Assembly (NCBI GenBank): GCA_013215095.1
Contig: JABSPM010000060.1
Location: 17,727 to 81,726, forward strand
Direction of reading: 5' to 3'
Source of the DNA: Flavobacteriaceae bacterium
Lineage (GTDB): Bacteria > Bacteroidota > Bacteroidia > Flavobacteriales > Flavobacteriaceae
DNA: 64,000 nt
A program made the translations under genes and the position numbers. Below the pieces are notes generated by a model. It ran no database searches. It was not told the origin of the DNA and saw nothing but the letters and a program-made list of their open reading frames with translations. Shown here one piece after another: positions 9,186 through 17,403 of this stretch (the first letter of the stretch is position 1; each line of letters opens with the position of its first letter).

Positions 9186-11339
9186 ATGAGATTTATGGCG
9201 ACTTTATGTATTTTATGTCTTTGGTTAAATTCTATGGCACAATCAACCATTAATGGTATAGTTACCGATACAACGGGTAATCCTATTTTTGGTGCTAATG
9301 TATATTTAGAAGGGACTTATGATGGGAGTAGCACTGACGAAAAGGGACATTTTTCTTTTAGTACAATAACAACAGAGACACAAAAATTAGTTGTCTCATA
9401 CTTATCGTTTGATACCTATACTATGGTAGGAGATTTAAGTTATATGAAGAACTTAACTATTAAACTTAGGTACGATGTAAATGCATTGGATGCTGTTGTT
9501 TTATCTGCAGGGATTTTTGAAGCAGGAGATAATAGCAAGGTTAACGCCTTACAACCCTTAGATGTAGTAACCACAGCAAGTGCTCTAGGGGATTTTGTAG
9601 GGGCTTTACAAACGTTACCTGGTACTACAACAGTTGCAGAAGATGGGCGTTTATTTGTGCGTGGGGGAGAAGCTGATGAAACACAAATTTTTATTGATGG
9701 TATTCGTGTATTTACACCTTATACGCCAAGCACTAACAATATTCCAACGCGTGGACGCTATTCTCCATTTTTATTTGATGGAATTACCTTTTCTACAGGA
9801 GGCTATTCCGCCGAATATGGTCAAGCTTTATCCAGTGTACTTTTATTAAATACTATTGAAACGCCAGATCTAGAAAAAACAGATATCGGTATTATGACTG
9901 TTGGAGCAACAATAGGCAATACACAAAAATGGAAAAAAAATTCATTAAGCATAAACACATCATATATCAATTTAGCACCGTATATTGGATTATTTCCAGA
10001 TAGGAATGATTGGAAAAAACCGTTTGAAAGCACCTCAGGAGAAGCGGTGTTTAGACAAAAATTGGATAATGGACTTTTTAAATTCTATTCAGCATTTGAC
10101 GCATCTAATTTCCAATTAACGCAGGACGATATCAATGTATCAGAAGGTATTGGTTTTAAACTAAAAAACAACAATTTATATCTTAATGGATCTTATAAAG
10201 GAATGCTGAATGATATTTGGACTATTTTTGGAGGTATGAGTTATACTTATGCTAAAAATAAAGTTCGAATTAATGATGCAAATGTAAATAACGATGAAAA
10301 TTCTATACATGCAAAATTGAAATTAAATAAACGCTTTAGCAGTAGATTTAAACTGAATTTTGGTACAGAGCTTTTTAGCACGAAGTTTGTTGAAAATTTC
10401 CAGTCTGTTTTCATGTCATATTTAGATTATGGTTATAGCAATTCTATTTTTGCTGCTTATGCAGAAACGGATATTTTCTTTTCAAAATCATTAGCTTTGA
10501 AAACAGGTGTAAGAGCGGAATATAGTAGTTTGTTTAAAGCGTTTACAATTGCACCAAGAGTCTCTTTGGCTTATAAAACATCAAAGAATAGCCAGCTGTC
10601 ATTAGCTTATGGAAACTTTTACCAAAACCCTAATAGCGATATTCTTAAGTTTACAACCGATGTAGAATCGAAACGTACAGATCATTATATCTTAAATTAT
10701 CAACTCAATAAAGAGGGGAAAATGTTTAGAGTCGAAGCTTATTATAAAAATTACGATAATCTTGTAAAATATAATACAGAATTCCCAGATTATGATAGCA
10801 TGTATAGTAATTTAGGAGATGGTTTTGCGCGCGGTATTGATGTCTTTTGGCGTGATAATCGAAGTGTAAAAAGCTTGGATTATTGGTTGAGTTATTCGTA
10901 TTTAGATTCAGAACGCAATCATAAAAACTATCCAATGGATGCACAACCAAACTTTGCGAATACACATAATTTGTCTATGGTTGGGAAATATTGGATTGAA
11001 GATTGGAAGAGTCAAATAGGTATGAGTTATAATTTTGCTTCAGGAAGAACTTATACCAATCCAAATGAAACAGGCTTTTTAAATTCGAAAACAAAATCGT
11101 ACAATAGTTTGAGTTTAAATTGGGCGTATTTAATTAGTCCGCAAAAAATACTCTATATGTCTGTAAATAATGCTTTGGGGTTTAATAATGTTAATGGCTA
11201 TCAATATGCCAATACACCTAACACGAATGGAATCTATGAACGACGTACCTTAAAACCAGCCGCAGATCAGTTTTTCTTTATTGGATTCTTTTGGACTATA
11301 AGCGAAGACAAGAAAAGTAATCAGTTGGATAACCTTTAA
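9186..11339 (+). CDS. TonB-dependent receptor with carboxypeptidase-like N-terminal domain
   Basis: A 717-residue outer-membrane receptor. A signal peptide (about 1-19, ending NSMAQ) is followed by a carboxypeptidase-regulatory-like beta domain (about 22-105: INGIVTDTTGNPIFGANVYL). The plug (about 130-225) contains LQTLPGTTTVAEDG and RGGEADETQIFIDG. A 22-strand-type barrel rich in aromatic and alternating residues ends FFFIGFFWTISEDKKSNQLDNL. It is smaller than SusC-type receptors (about 1000 residues), and no SusD partner is adjacent, so a siderophore or small-metabolite substrate is more likely than a glycan, but this is undetermined. An alternative ATG lies three codons downstream. Confidence 0.9.
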   Translation: MRFMATLCILCLWLNSMAQSTINGIVTDTTGNPIFGANVYLEGTYDGSSTDEKGHFSFSTITTETQKLVVSYLSFDTYTMVGDLSYMKNLTIKLRYDVNALDAVVLSAGIFEAGDNSKVNALQPLDVVTTASALGDFVGALQTLPGTTTVAEDGRLFVRGGEADETQIFIDGIRVFTPYTPSTNNIPTRGRYSPFLFDGITFSTGGYSAEYGQALSSVLLLNTIETPDLEKTDIGIMTVGATIGNTQKWKKNSLSINTSYINLAPYIGLFPDRNDWKKPFESTSGEAVFRQKLDNGLFKFYSAFDASNFQLTQDDINVSEGIGFKLKNNNLYLNGSYKGMLNDIWTIFGGMSYTYAKNKVRINDANVNNDENSIHAKLKLNKRFSSRFKLNFGTELFSTKFVENFQSVFMSYLDYGYSNSIFAAYAETDIFFSKSLALKTGVRAEYSSLFKAFTIAPRVSLAYKTSKNSQLSLAYGNFYQNPNSDILKFTTDVESKRTDHYILNYQLNKEGKMFRVEAYYKNYDNLVKYNTEFPDYDSMYSNLGDGFARGIDVFWRDNRSVKSLDYWLSYSYLDSERNHKNYPMDAQPNFANTHNLSMVGKYWIEDWKSQIGMSYNFASGRTYTNPNETGFLNSKTKSYNSLSLNWAYLISPQKILYMSVNNALGFNNVNGYQYANTPNTNGIYERRTLKPAADQFFFIGFFWTISEDKKSNQLDNL

Positions 11340-11369
11340 TTGAAATAGAGCTATCAGATGCGTTGATTA

Positions 11370-11394
11370 ATTGTTTTGTCAAAACAATCTTTTT
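11370..11394 (+). terminator. Terminator after the TonB receptor gene
   Basis: An 8-bp AT-rich stem ATTGTTTT/AAAACAAT with a 3-nt loop is followed by CTTTTT, 30 bp past the receptor stop codon. Confidence 0.55.
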
Positions 11395-11556
11395 GAACTA
11401 TTTGTATAGCTACAAAATATTACGATTAAACCTTATAGCACCTGGTGTTATTATGGGTGTGTGTCATAATTTGGAAGAGAACATTTTGCTCGTGTTGCAT
11501 ATTAGGTAGGTTGATAAGGTTTGACCAATGAAATTAAGCTAAATCAAATGAAAATA

Positions 11557-11686
11557 ATACCAGTTCTTCTGTTAAATTACATATTAGAGAAATCAGTCAT
11601 AGCCTTAGTTAAGAGTTATTTTTATTTTGAAAAGATAACGCAAAAAAGCGCATTTTAATTGAGTGTTTTAGGAGTAGATATGGTAT
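11557..11686 (+). repeat. Dispersed repeat, copy A (short form)
   Basis: This 130-bp segment is one of three related copies (also 17142-17302 and, inverted, 19701-19865). Shared blocks include TTCTTCTGTTAAATTACAT, TTAAGAGTTATTTTTAT and AAAAAAGCG followed by ATTTTAAT. This copy lacks about 36 bp present in the middle of the others. It starts ATACCA and ends TGGTAT, a 6-bp terminal complementarity. It contains no ORF, and its function is unknown. Confidence 0.75.
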
Positions 11687-11779
11687 AAAGTACACTTTCC
11701 TTCAACTTAAAAAAAGTTTTAGAGTGTTGCTGTCTGTGGTGTGACTTCGCAATCTTATATCTAAGATTCTATGTGATTT

Positions 11780-12664
11780 TTAGTTTGTTCTTGCAATGGT
11801 TTCACCAGCTAAAATTTTAAAAGGTAAATGATTTTGTCGTGGAGGATACAAGCAAGTGGTATAACTGTTATACGAGCAAGGCGGATTATAAAGATAATTA
11901 AAATCTAAAGTCACATTACCATTTGACGCTGGTAAATCTAAGTAAATATAACGTCCTCCTCCATAAGTTTCATTTCCAGAAGTTGAATCGCCAACCATTG
12001 TAAAACCATTTGGTCCTACTTCTAAGTGATGGGTTTTATTTTTGTGAGTAAACTTTAATTTTCCAATAAAATTGGTATTGGCAGAAAGGCCTAATTGTGA
12101 TTTTACAGAAGCCTCTTTTTTAGAATCATAATATGTGAAATCTCCTTTAAATATCATTTTAGGATTTGGTTTGTAAGATGTAAAGCCTTTAAATGCATCA
12201 ATAGCACTATTGTTCTCATCCCAAACCCTAAGATATTTGTTTCCAGATCGGGTAATCACTTGCCAACTTACATGTTTGTAATGCATTTTTAAAGAATTGC
12301 CATCCGTATCGATAGGAAGCATTTGCATACTAGAAATAGTATCTGTTTTTGTGGTAAATTCAAGGTCTGCTTCAGGATTTATATATAAAGTATCTTTGTA
12401 GATTAATGTGCCTAAGCGTTCTGGAATCCCTTTTACTTGAAATACAATATCGTTAGTTTTGCTTTTTCCGAAGGTTTGTAAACTGTCTAATTTGAATAAG
12501 CCAGCAATTTGTAAATATGTAATACGTCCTTTTGCAAGGTTTTCTTTATAAGTTTTTAGTTGATTTAGGTACGTTTCTTCAATTTTTATGTTTGATTTTT
12601 CTTGACAAGCCAACACAAAAAGGAGGGTCATAAAAAGAAGCGGTTTTAGTTGCTTAGGAATCAT
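11780..12664 (-). CDS. DUF1684 domain-containing lipoprotein
   Basis: A 294-residue predicted lipoprotein: the N-terminal hydrophobic segment ends in the lipobox LACQ with Cys20. The C-terminal half has the DUF1684 signature: GGGRYIYLDLP, then the DFNYLYNPPC and CLYPPRQNHLPFKILAGE segments. DUF1684 proteins are widespread in Bacteroidota and Actinobacteria, and their biochemical role is unknown. It is divergently transcribed from the DUF2141 operon across a 134-bp region. No functional partner is suggested by the context. Confidence 0.85.
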   Translation of the reverse strand: MIPKQLKPLLFMTLLFVLACQEKSNIKIEETYLNQLKTYKENLAKGRITYLQIAGLFKLDSLQTFGKSKTNDIVFQVKGIPERLGTLIYKDTLYINPEADLEFTTKTDTISSMQMLPIDTDGNSLKMHYKHVSWQVITRSGNKYLRVWDENNSAIDAFKGFTSYKPNPKMIFKGDFTYYDSKKEASVKSQLGLSANTNFIGKLKFTHKNKTHHLEVGPNGFTMVGDSTSGNETYGGGRYIYLDLPASNGNVTLDFNYLYNPPCSYNSYTTCLYPPRQNHLPFKILAGETIARTN

Positions 12665-12798
12665 ATTTTTTGATGTTTAAGGTACAAAAAATGATAGTAT
12701 CTACAATTCAGAACAAAAAAATGACATTTGAGAACAACTATTTTTTAAAATTACTGTATTTGATACAATTTTGAATTGTAATTAAACAACGAATACTT

Positions 12799-13221
12799 AT
12801 GAGAAAAGTAATAGTCATTTTCGTATTAAATTTTATGTGCTTATTTACATTGCAAGCACAAGAAGCTGGCAGTACCATTGTGGTTAATGTAAGTGAAATA
12901 AGTTCTAATAAAGGTAAAATTATTGTTGGGTTATATGCTAATTCGGATGATTTTTTAAAACATATTATAGATGGAAAACGTGTTGAAATTAATAATAAAA
13001 GTTGCTCGGTGAGCTTTAAAAATATTCCTGAAGGTACTTATGCGATATCACTTTTTCATGATGAAAATAATGATGGTAAAATGGATACGAATTTTATGGG
13101 TATTCCAACCGAGGATTACGGATGCTCCAATGATGCAAGGGACTTTATGGGGCCACCAGAATGGGAGGATGCCAAGTTTGAATTAAAAGAGAAAATAATG
13201 ATACATCATATAAAATTATAA
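12799..13221 (+). CDS. DUF2141 domain-containing secreted protein
   Basis: A 140-residue protein with a signal peptide (about 1-21, ending LQAQ). The rest is a DUF2141 beta-sandwich: GKIIVGLYANSDDFLK, then IPEGTYAISLFHDENNDGKM and NFMGIPTEDYGCSNDARDF. The DENNDGKMD loop resembles a calcium-binding acidic loop. Its function is not known. It is first in a six-gene plus-strand run with gaps of 4-74 bp leading to a histidine kinase and LytTR regulator, so it may be co-expressed with that signalling system. Confidence 0.88.
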   Translation: MRKVIVIFVLNFMCLFTLQAQEAGSTIVVNVSEISSNKGKIIVGLYANSDDFLKHIIDGKRVEINNKSCSVSFKNIPEGTYAISLFHDENNDGKMDTNFMGIPTEDYGCSNDARDFMGPPEWEDAKFELKEKIMIHHIKL

Positions 13222-13225
13222 TATT

Positions 13226-13840
13226 ATGCAAAAGATAGCACTTTTTATAGCGCTTTATATTACAGGAGTAATTGGTGCGCAGAATTATGAAATGGGAATG
13301 CAAAAGGCATTTGGTTTGTGGAAAGATAATCCTACTGCCGCTTCTAATTTGTTTGAGCGCATAGCTCAAGTAGAAACCGATAATTGGTTGCCAACTTATT
13401 ATGCTGCGCAAGTAAATATTCTGCAAAGTTTTGGAGAGCGTGATAAAGATAAATTAACAGCCCAATTAAATAAAGCTCAAGATTTGATAAATGATGCAAC
13501 ACCAATATCAAATAATAATCCAGAAATAATGGTGCTTCAGGCTTTATTGCATACAGTTTGGGTGGCTTATGATGGCGCTACCTACGGTATGACCTTATCG
13601 CCAAAGGTTGGGGCACTTTATACTAAGGCAACACAAATAGATCCTACAAATCCAAGGGTCATTTTAAGCAAAGCAGAGTGGGATATTGGAAGTGCACGAT
13701 TTTTTGGACAAGACACGGCACCATTTTGTAAAGATATAGAAAAAGCTTTAGAACTTTTTGCTAACTTTAAACCAGCATCAGAGTTTCATCCAAACTGGGG
13801 GAAAGAACGCGCAGAACAGGTTTTAAAAGATTGTAAATAA
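13226..13840 (+). CDS. Secreted TPR-like protein of unknown function
   Basis: A 204-residue protein with a signal peptide (about 1-18, ending GVIGAQ). The remainder is alpha-helical with tetratricopeptide-like spacing (MGMQKAFGLWKDNPTAASNL, then LYTKATQIDPTNPRVILSKA), giving perhaps three or four degenerate repeats. It starts 4 bp after the DUF2141 stop and precedes the histidine kinase by 55 bp, so it is probably co-transcribed with both. A periplasmic scaffold or sensor-accessory role is possible. No catalytic motif is seen. Confidence 0.75.
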   Translation: MQKIALFIALYITGVIGAQNYEMGMQKAFGLWKDNPTAASNLFERIAQVETDNWLPTYYAAQVNILQSFGERDKDKLTAQLNKAQDLINDATPISNNNPEIMVLQALLHTVWVAYDGATYGMTLSPKVGALYTKATQIDPTNPRVILSKAEWDIGSARFFGQDTAPFCKDIEKALELFANFKPASEFHPNWGKERAEQVLKDCK

Positions 13841-13895
13841 TCGTTTTGTGGCTTTTGCGTACTGCTGGAGATACTCGATTGATCAAGATAAAAGC

Positions 13896-15239
13896 ATGAG
13901 AAAGTATATAAAAAATTTGGTACTTATAGTTCTAATAGGAACAATTGTATTTGTAATAGGGAATTTAATTTATAAAGGATTTAAGTTCAATTCTACAAGT
14001 GACTTTTTATTAAACTTTGCAATATATCAGCTATATGGTGTTGTGCTAGGTTTTAGTAATATGTATTTCTTTGACTATTTGGAACGTATCAAATGGAAAG
14101 ATAGTCTAGGGGCGAAGCGTATAATAATTGGTCTTGTAAGCTCAATGGTTATAACATTTGTAGAATTGGTTTTTTTGAGGGCTTTTGTGTCTATAGTTAT
14201 TTTTGGGAAATCAATTGAAGCGTTTGTAGAAAATGAATCTTTAAGTTATTATCATTTTGGAATGTGGATAACAATGACAATAGTTATTATTTTTCATATC
14301 ATCTATTATTACAACAAATATCAGCATAGGCGTATTAAAGAACAGAAAGTTATTGCTGGAACAGCAAGTGCTAAGTTTGATGCTTTAAAAAATCAATTAG
14401 ATCCGCATTTTTTGTTTAATAGCCTAAATGTTTTATCTAGCCTTATTGATGAAAATCCAAATAGTGCCCAAAAATTTACAACTGCTTTGTCTAAAATATA
14501 TCGTTATGTTTTAGAACAAAAAAATAAGGAATTGGTTACCTTAGATGAAGAGCTTCAATTTGCAAAGACTTATATGTCGCTCTTAAAAATGCGATTTGAA
14601 GATAGTATCATTTTTGAGATTCCAGAACACGCATCTAATTCAGATAGCAAGGTGGTGCCATTGTCATTACAGTTACTCTTAGAAAATGCAGTAAAGCATA
14701 ATATGGTAACCTCGACTAAGCCATTACATATCAAAATTTTTGAAGAAGGCGAAAATCTTGTTGTCATAAACAATTTGCAACCAAAACAAATCCTAAAAAA
14801 AAGTAATGGAGTAGGATTAGAAAATATTAAGCAACGCTATGAGTTGCTAACCCAGAAAAAAGTAATTATTAATAGAGGAGCAAAGGGTTTTAGAGTGACT
14901 ATTCCTTTGCTTACAAAACAAGTATCAGTAATGAGAGTAAGAACACAAAATCAATATGACGATAGTTATGTGAGAGCACGTAAATATGTGACTGAAGTTA
15001 AAGAGTTTTATTATAGTTTAATATCTTATGCTTGCGTGATTCCGTTTTTAATTTTTATCAATTATAGAACCTATTGGAGCTTCCAATGGTTTTGGTTTCC
15101 AATGTTAGGTTGGGGCATGGGAATAGCATTTCATGCGTATAAAATTTACGTTAATGATAGCGTTTTAGGTCGCAGTTGGGAACGTAGAAAAATAGAACAG
15201 TTTATGCAAGAAGAGGAACAAAAGGAGACATGGAATTAA
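13896..15239 (+). CDS. LytS-type sensor histidine kinase with C-terminal 2TM domain
   Basis: A 447-residue kinase. The frame extends upstream to a GTG at 13848, but the ATG at 13896 (MRKYIKNLVLIVLIG) gives a clean membrane-protein start. Four N-terminal transmembrane helices (about 1-140) are followed by the His_kinase family H-box LDPHFLFNSLN (His about 170), the N-box LLLENAVKHN (about 260) and the G-box NGVGLENIKQRY (about 303). Unusually, a further domain (about 345-440) has two hydrophobic segments and ends SWERRKIEQFM, the 2TM domain also found alone in the two following genes. The cognate regulator is almost certainly the LytTR protein at 16012. Confidence 0.9.
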   Translation: MRKYIKNLVLIVLIGTIVFVIGNLIYKGFKFNSTSDFLLNFAIYQLYGVVLGFSNMYFFDYLERIKWKDSLGAKRIIIGLVSSMVITFVELVFLRAFVSIVIFGKSIEAFVENESLSYYHFGMWITMTIVIIFHIIYYYNKYQHRRIKEQKVIAGTASAKFDALKNQLDPHFLFNSLNVLSSLIDENPNSAQKFTTALSKIYRYVLEQKNKELVTLDEELQFAKTYMSLLKMRFEDSIIFEIPEHASNSDSKVVPLSLQLLLENAVKHNMVTSTKPLHIKIFEEGENLVVINNLQPKQILKKSNGVGLENIKQRYELLTQKKVIINRGAKGFRVTIPLLTKQVSVMRVRTQNQYDDSYVRARKYVTEVKEFYYSLISYACVIPFLIFINYRTYWSFQWFWFPMLGWGMGIAFHAYKIYVNDSVLGRSWERRKIEQFMQEEEQKETWN

Positions 15240-15249
15240 AACTATAGTT

Positions 15250-15573
15250 ATGGAAGATTTAAAACGAGAAACAGCTTTTTTAAATGCCAAAAAGCGTGTA
15301 AACAAGTTAAAAGGGTTCTATAATCATTTGGCGATTTATATTTTTGTGAACGCTTTAATTACTGGTTTAAAAATGATAAAACAACTTAAAAGAGACGTGT
15401 CTTTTGAAACTTTAATTTCAGATATTGATATTTCTGGAGTATGGTTGTTATGGGGTTTTGGATTAGTAATACATGGGTTTACAGTGTTTGTATTACCAAA
15501 AATAATTGGAGTTGACTGGGAAGAACGTAAAATTAGAGCGTTTATGGAAGCAGAAGAAAACAATAAAATTTAA
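15250..15573 (+). CDS. 2TM domain-containing protein (first)
   Basis: A 107-residue small membrane protein with an amphipathic N-terminus (NAKKRVNKLKGFYNHLAIY), two transmembrane segments (about 30-50 and 67-90) and the closing motif GVDWEERKIRAFMEAEE. This is the 2TM domain found in Bacteroidota signalling operons. It closely resembles the C-terminal domain of the histidine kinase 10 bp upstream and the next gene 10 bp downstream. A role in assembling with, or modulating, the kinase in the membrane is inferred from homology and position only. Confidence 0.87.
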   Translation: MEDLKRETAFLNAKKRVNKLKGFYNHLAIYIFVNALITGLKMIKQLKRDVSFETLISDIDISGVWLLWGFGLVIHGFTVFVLPKIIGVDWEERKIRAFMEAEENNKI

Positions 15574-15583
15574 AGACTAACTT

Positions 15584-15937
15584 ATGAAGCGTTATGATTT
15601 AGAGCCTTATGAAGGCAATGATATGAATTATGATTATCAAAGGGAAGAAGCTTATTTAAGAGCAAAAAAGAAAGTAGATAAAATAGTAGGTTTCTATTGG
15701 CATTTGGCTGTTTATATTGTGGTTAATTTATTTTTGATTATTCTAATTGGTGTAAATTCAGATGAAGGATTTTGGCACTTCGGTACCTTTGCAACGCCAT
15801 TGTTTTGGGGTGTTGGATTGATTTTTCATTTCCTTGGTGTTTTTGGTCCAAATGTTTTGTTTGGTAAGGATTGGGAGCAAAGAAAAATAAAAGAGTTTAT
15901 GGATAAAGATCGTGAGGAACAACGTAAGTTTGAATAA
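15584..15937 (+). CDS. 2TM domain-containing protein (second)
   Basis: A 117-residue protein of the same 2TM family: EEAYLRAKKKVDKIVGFYWH, two hydrophobic segments, and FGKDWEQRKIKEFMDKDREE at the end. It has a longer acidic N-terminus than its neighbour (MKRYDLEPYEGNDMNYDYQ). It is probably a tandem duplicate of 15250-15573, and both are likely derived from, or donors to, the kinase C-terminal domain. It lies 74 bp upstream of the response regulator. Confidence 0.87.
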   Translation: MKRYDLEPYEGNDMNYDYQREEAYLRAKKKVDKIVGFYWHLAVYIVVNLFLIILIGVNSDEGFWHFGTFATPLFWGVGLIFHFLGVFGPNVLFGKDWEQRKIKEFMDKDREEQRKFE

Positions 15938-16011
15938 AAGGTGAAAGTTAAATGATGCATTTACGCAATATTCAGTTTAAGTATTAAAATAATAGATAGG
16001 AATTACATTAT

Positions 16012-16767
16012 ATGAAGGTGATTATAATAGAAGACGAAAAGCCATCAGCAAGACGTCTACAGCGTATGCTTAGTAGTTTGAATGTAGAAGCAGCAACCAT
16101 GTTGCATTCGGTCGAAGAATCTATAGCGTGGTTTAAATCGAATATACATCCCGATTTAATTTTTTTAGATATTCAGCTTAGTGATGGTTTATCTTTTGAG
16201 ATTTTTGAGGCGATTGATATTAAATCAGCTGTTATTTTTACAACAGCTTATGATGAATACGCATTGCAAGCCTTCAAGTTAAATAGCATTGATTATTTGT
16301 TAAAACCTATTGATAACGAAGAGCTAGAGCAAGCGGTTTCAAAATATAAAGAACGCTTACCACAGCAACAATCGGTAACCTTAGATTTTGAAGATATTAA
16401 AAGTTTACTTGTAAACCCAATAGAACGCGTATATAAAAAGCGATTTTCGGTTAAAATAGGGCAGCATATCAAATTGATTAATATTGAAGATATAGAGTGT
16501 ATTTACAGTCAAAATAAAGGCACGTATTTACATAATACAGATGGTAGAAACTATTTGATAGATGACACACTAGAGCATCTAGCGAAGGAATTGGATCCAA
16601 ATTTATTTTTTAGAATTAACCGGAAGTTTTTTGTGAATATTAATACTATAAAAGATATCCTGAGTTATACCAATTCACGCTTGCAAATTAAGTTACAGTC
16701 TTATGATGAGCAAAAGGTTATCGTGGCTAGAGAACGCGTAAAATCTTTTAAAGATTGGCTGGAGTAA
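16012..16767 (+). CDS. LytTR family response regulator
   Basis: A 251-residue two-domain regulator. The receiver domain (1-120) has acidic residues E8/D9, the phospho-acceptor Asp53 in LIFLDIQLSDG, the conserved TTAYDEYALQAF segment and the KPI lysine. The LytTR DNA-binding domain (about 145-251) contains IKLINIEDIECIYSQNKGTY and FFRINRKFFVNINTIKDI. It closes the DUF2141/TPR/kinase/2TM operon and is the obvious partner of the LytS-type kinase. Its target promoter is not evident in the window. Confidence 0.93.
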   Translation: MKVIIIEDEKPSARRLQRMLSSLNVEAATMLHSVEESIAWFKSNIHPDLIFLDIQLSDGLSFEIFEAIDIKSAVIFTTAYDEYALQAFKLNSIDYLLKPIDNEELEQAVSKYKERLPQQQSVTLDFEDIKSLLVNPIERVYKKRFSVKIGQHIKLINIEDIECIYSQNKGTYLHNTDGRNYLIDDTLEHLAKELDPNLFFRINRKFFVNINTIKDILSYTNSRLQIKLQSYDEQKVIVARERVKSFKDWLE

Positions 16768-16771
16768 TTCT

Positions 16772-17017
16772 TTATTTCTTGTCTTGTTTTTTTGGCATAG
16801 GACCTCTGAGATGAATGATTAAACCATTTAAAAAATTGCGTAGAATTTGATCACCACATTCAATATATTTAGGATGGCTTTCATTTCTGAAAAAAGCGTT
16901 AATTTCACTTTTAGAGACTCTAAAATCTACCAAAGCACAAATCTCAACAATATCTGTGTCTTTCAATTGATGCGCTACTCTTAATTTTTTAAAAATATCA
17001 TTGTTTGTTAAACCCAT
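16772..17017 (-). CDS. DUF1456 (YehS-like) protein, single-repeat form
   Basis: An 81-residue protein opening MGLTNNDIFKKLRVAHQLKD, with VDFRVSKSEINAFFRNESHP and ILRNFLNGLIIHLRG, the DUF1456/YehS pattern. E. coli YehS is about twice as long and has two such repeats; this protein has essentially one. It is convergent with the LytTR gene, with a 4-bp gap and no room for a terminator. Function is unknown. Confidence 0.75.
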   Translation of the reverse strand: MGLTNNDIFKKLRVAHQLKDTDIVEICALVDFRVSKSEINAFFRNESHPKYIECGDQILRNFLNGLIIHLRGPMPKKQDKK

Positions 17018-17141
17018 TATACAAAAATAAGCGAATAAAATAATATTCCCTTGTTTTTTGTGAATTCTATGAATATCAATTACATTTTTATAGAAGCATT
17101 AGAACATTGTATCGCATAATATATGTAGAATGTGTTGTGTT

Positions 17142-17302
17142 ATACCAGATTCTTCTGTTAAATTACATATTAGTAAAATGATGATTTTTTGAATTATATA
17201 AGAAAGAAAAATCAGTTAACCCCTTCGTTAAGAGTTATTTTTATGTTGAAAGATAAGTCAAAAAAGCGGATTTTAATGGAGTAATTTAGGAGTAGAGATG
17301 GT
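17142..17302 (+). repeat. Dispersed repeat, copy B
   Basis: This 161-bp copy has the same blocks as 11557-11686 plus an internal segment (ATGATGATTTTTTG and downstream A-rich sequence) shared with the inverted copy at 19701-19865. It lies directly upstream of the SatD operator array. No ORF is seen. Confidence 0.8.
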
Positions 17303-17308
17303 GTTAAT

Positions 17309-17389
17309 ATCTGCTTTAAATATGATATATCATATTATCTGCTTTTTTACAGATTTTTTTTCATATCTGCTTTTTTATAGATATATTTG
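17309..17389 (+). promoter_or_regulatory. SatD operon promoter with 28-bp-periodic operators
   Basis: ATCTGCTTT occurs at 17309, 17337 and 17365, exactly 28 bp apart. The second and third copies extend to ATCTGCTTTTTTACAGAT and ATCTGCTTTTTTATAGAT, each a partial inverted repeat. Between the first and second lies the perfect 18-bp palindrome AATATGATATATCATATT (17319-17336). The -7 type box TATATTTG is at 17382-17389, 14 bp before the SatD start. The array probably binds a regulator, possibly the SatD protein itself, which has a C-terminal helix-turn-helix. Confidence 0.65.
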
Positions 17390-17403
17390 GTAAAACGTAA
17401 AAA

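Noticed and set aside
13848..13895. GTG start for the histidine kinase
   Set aside because: The extra 16 residues are hydrophilic and precede a normal ATG-led transmembrane start at 13896.
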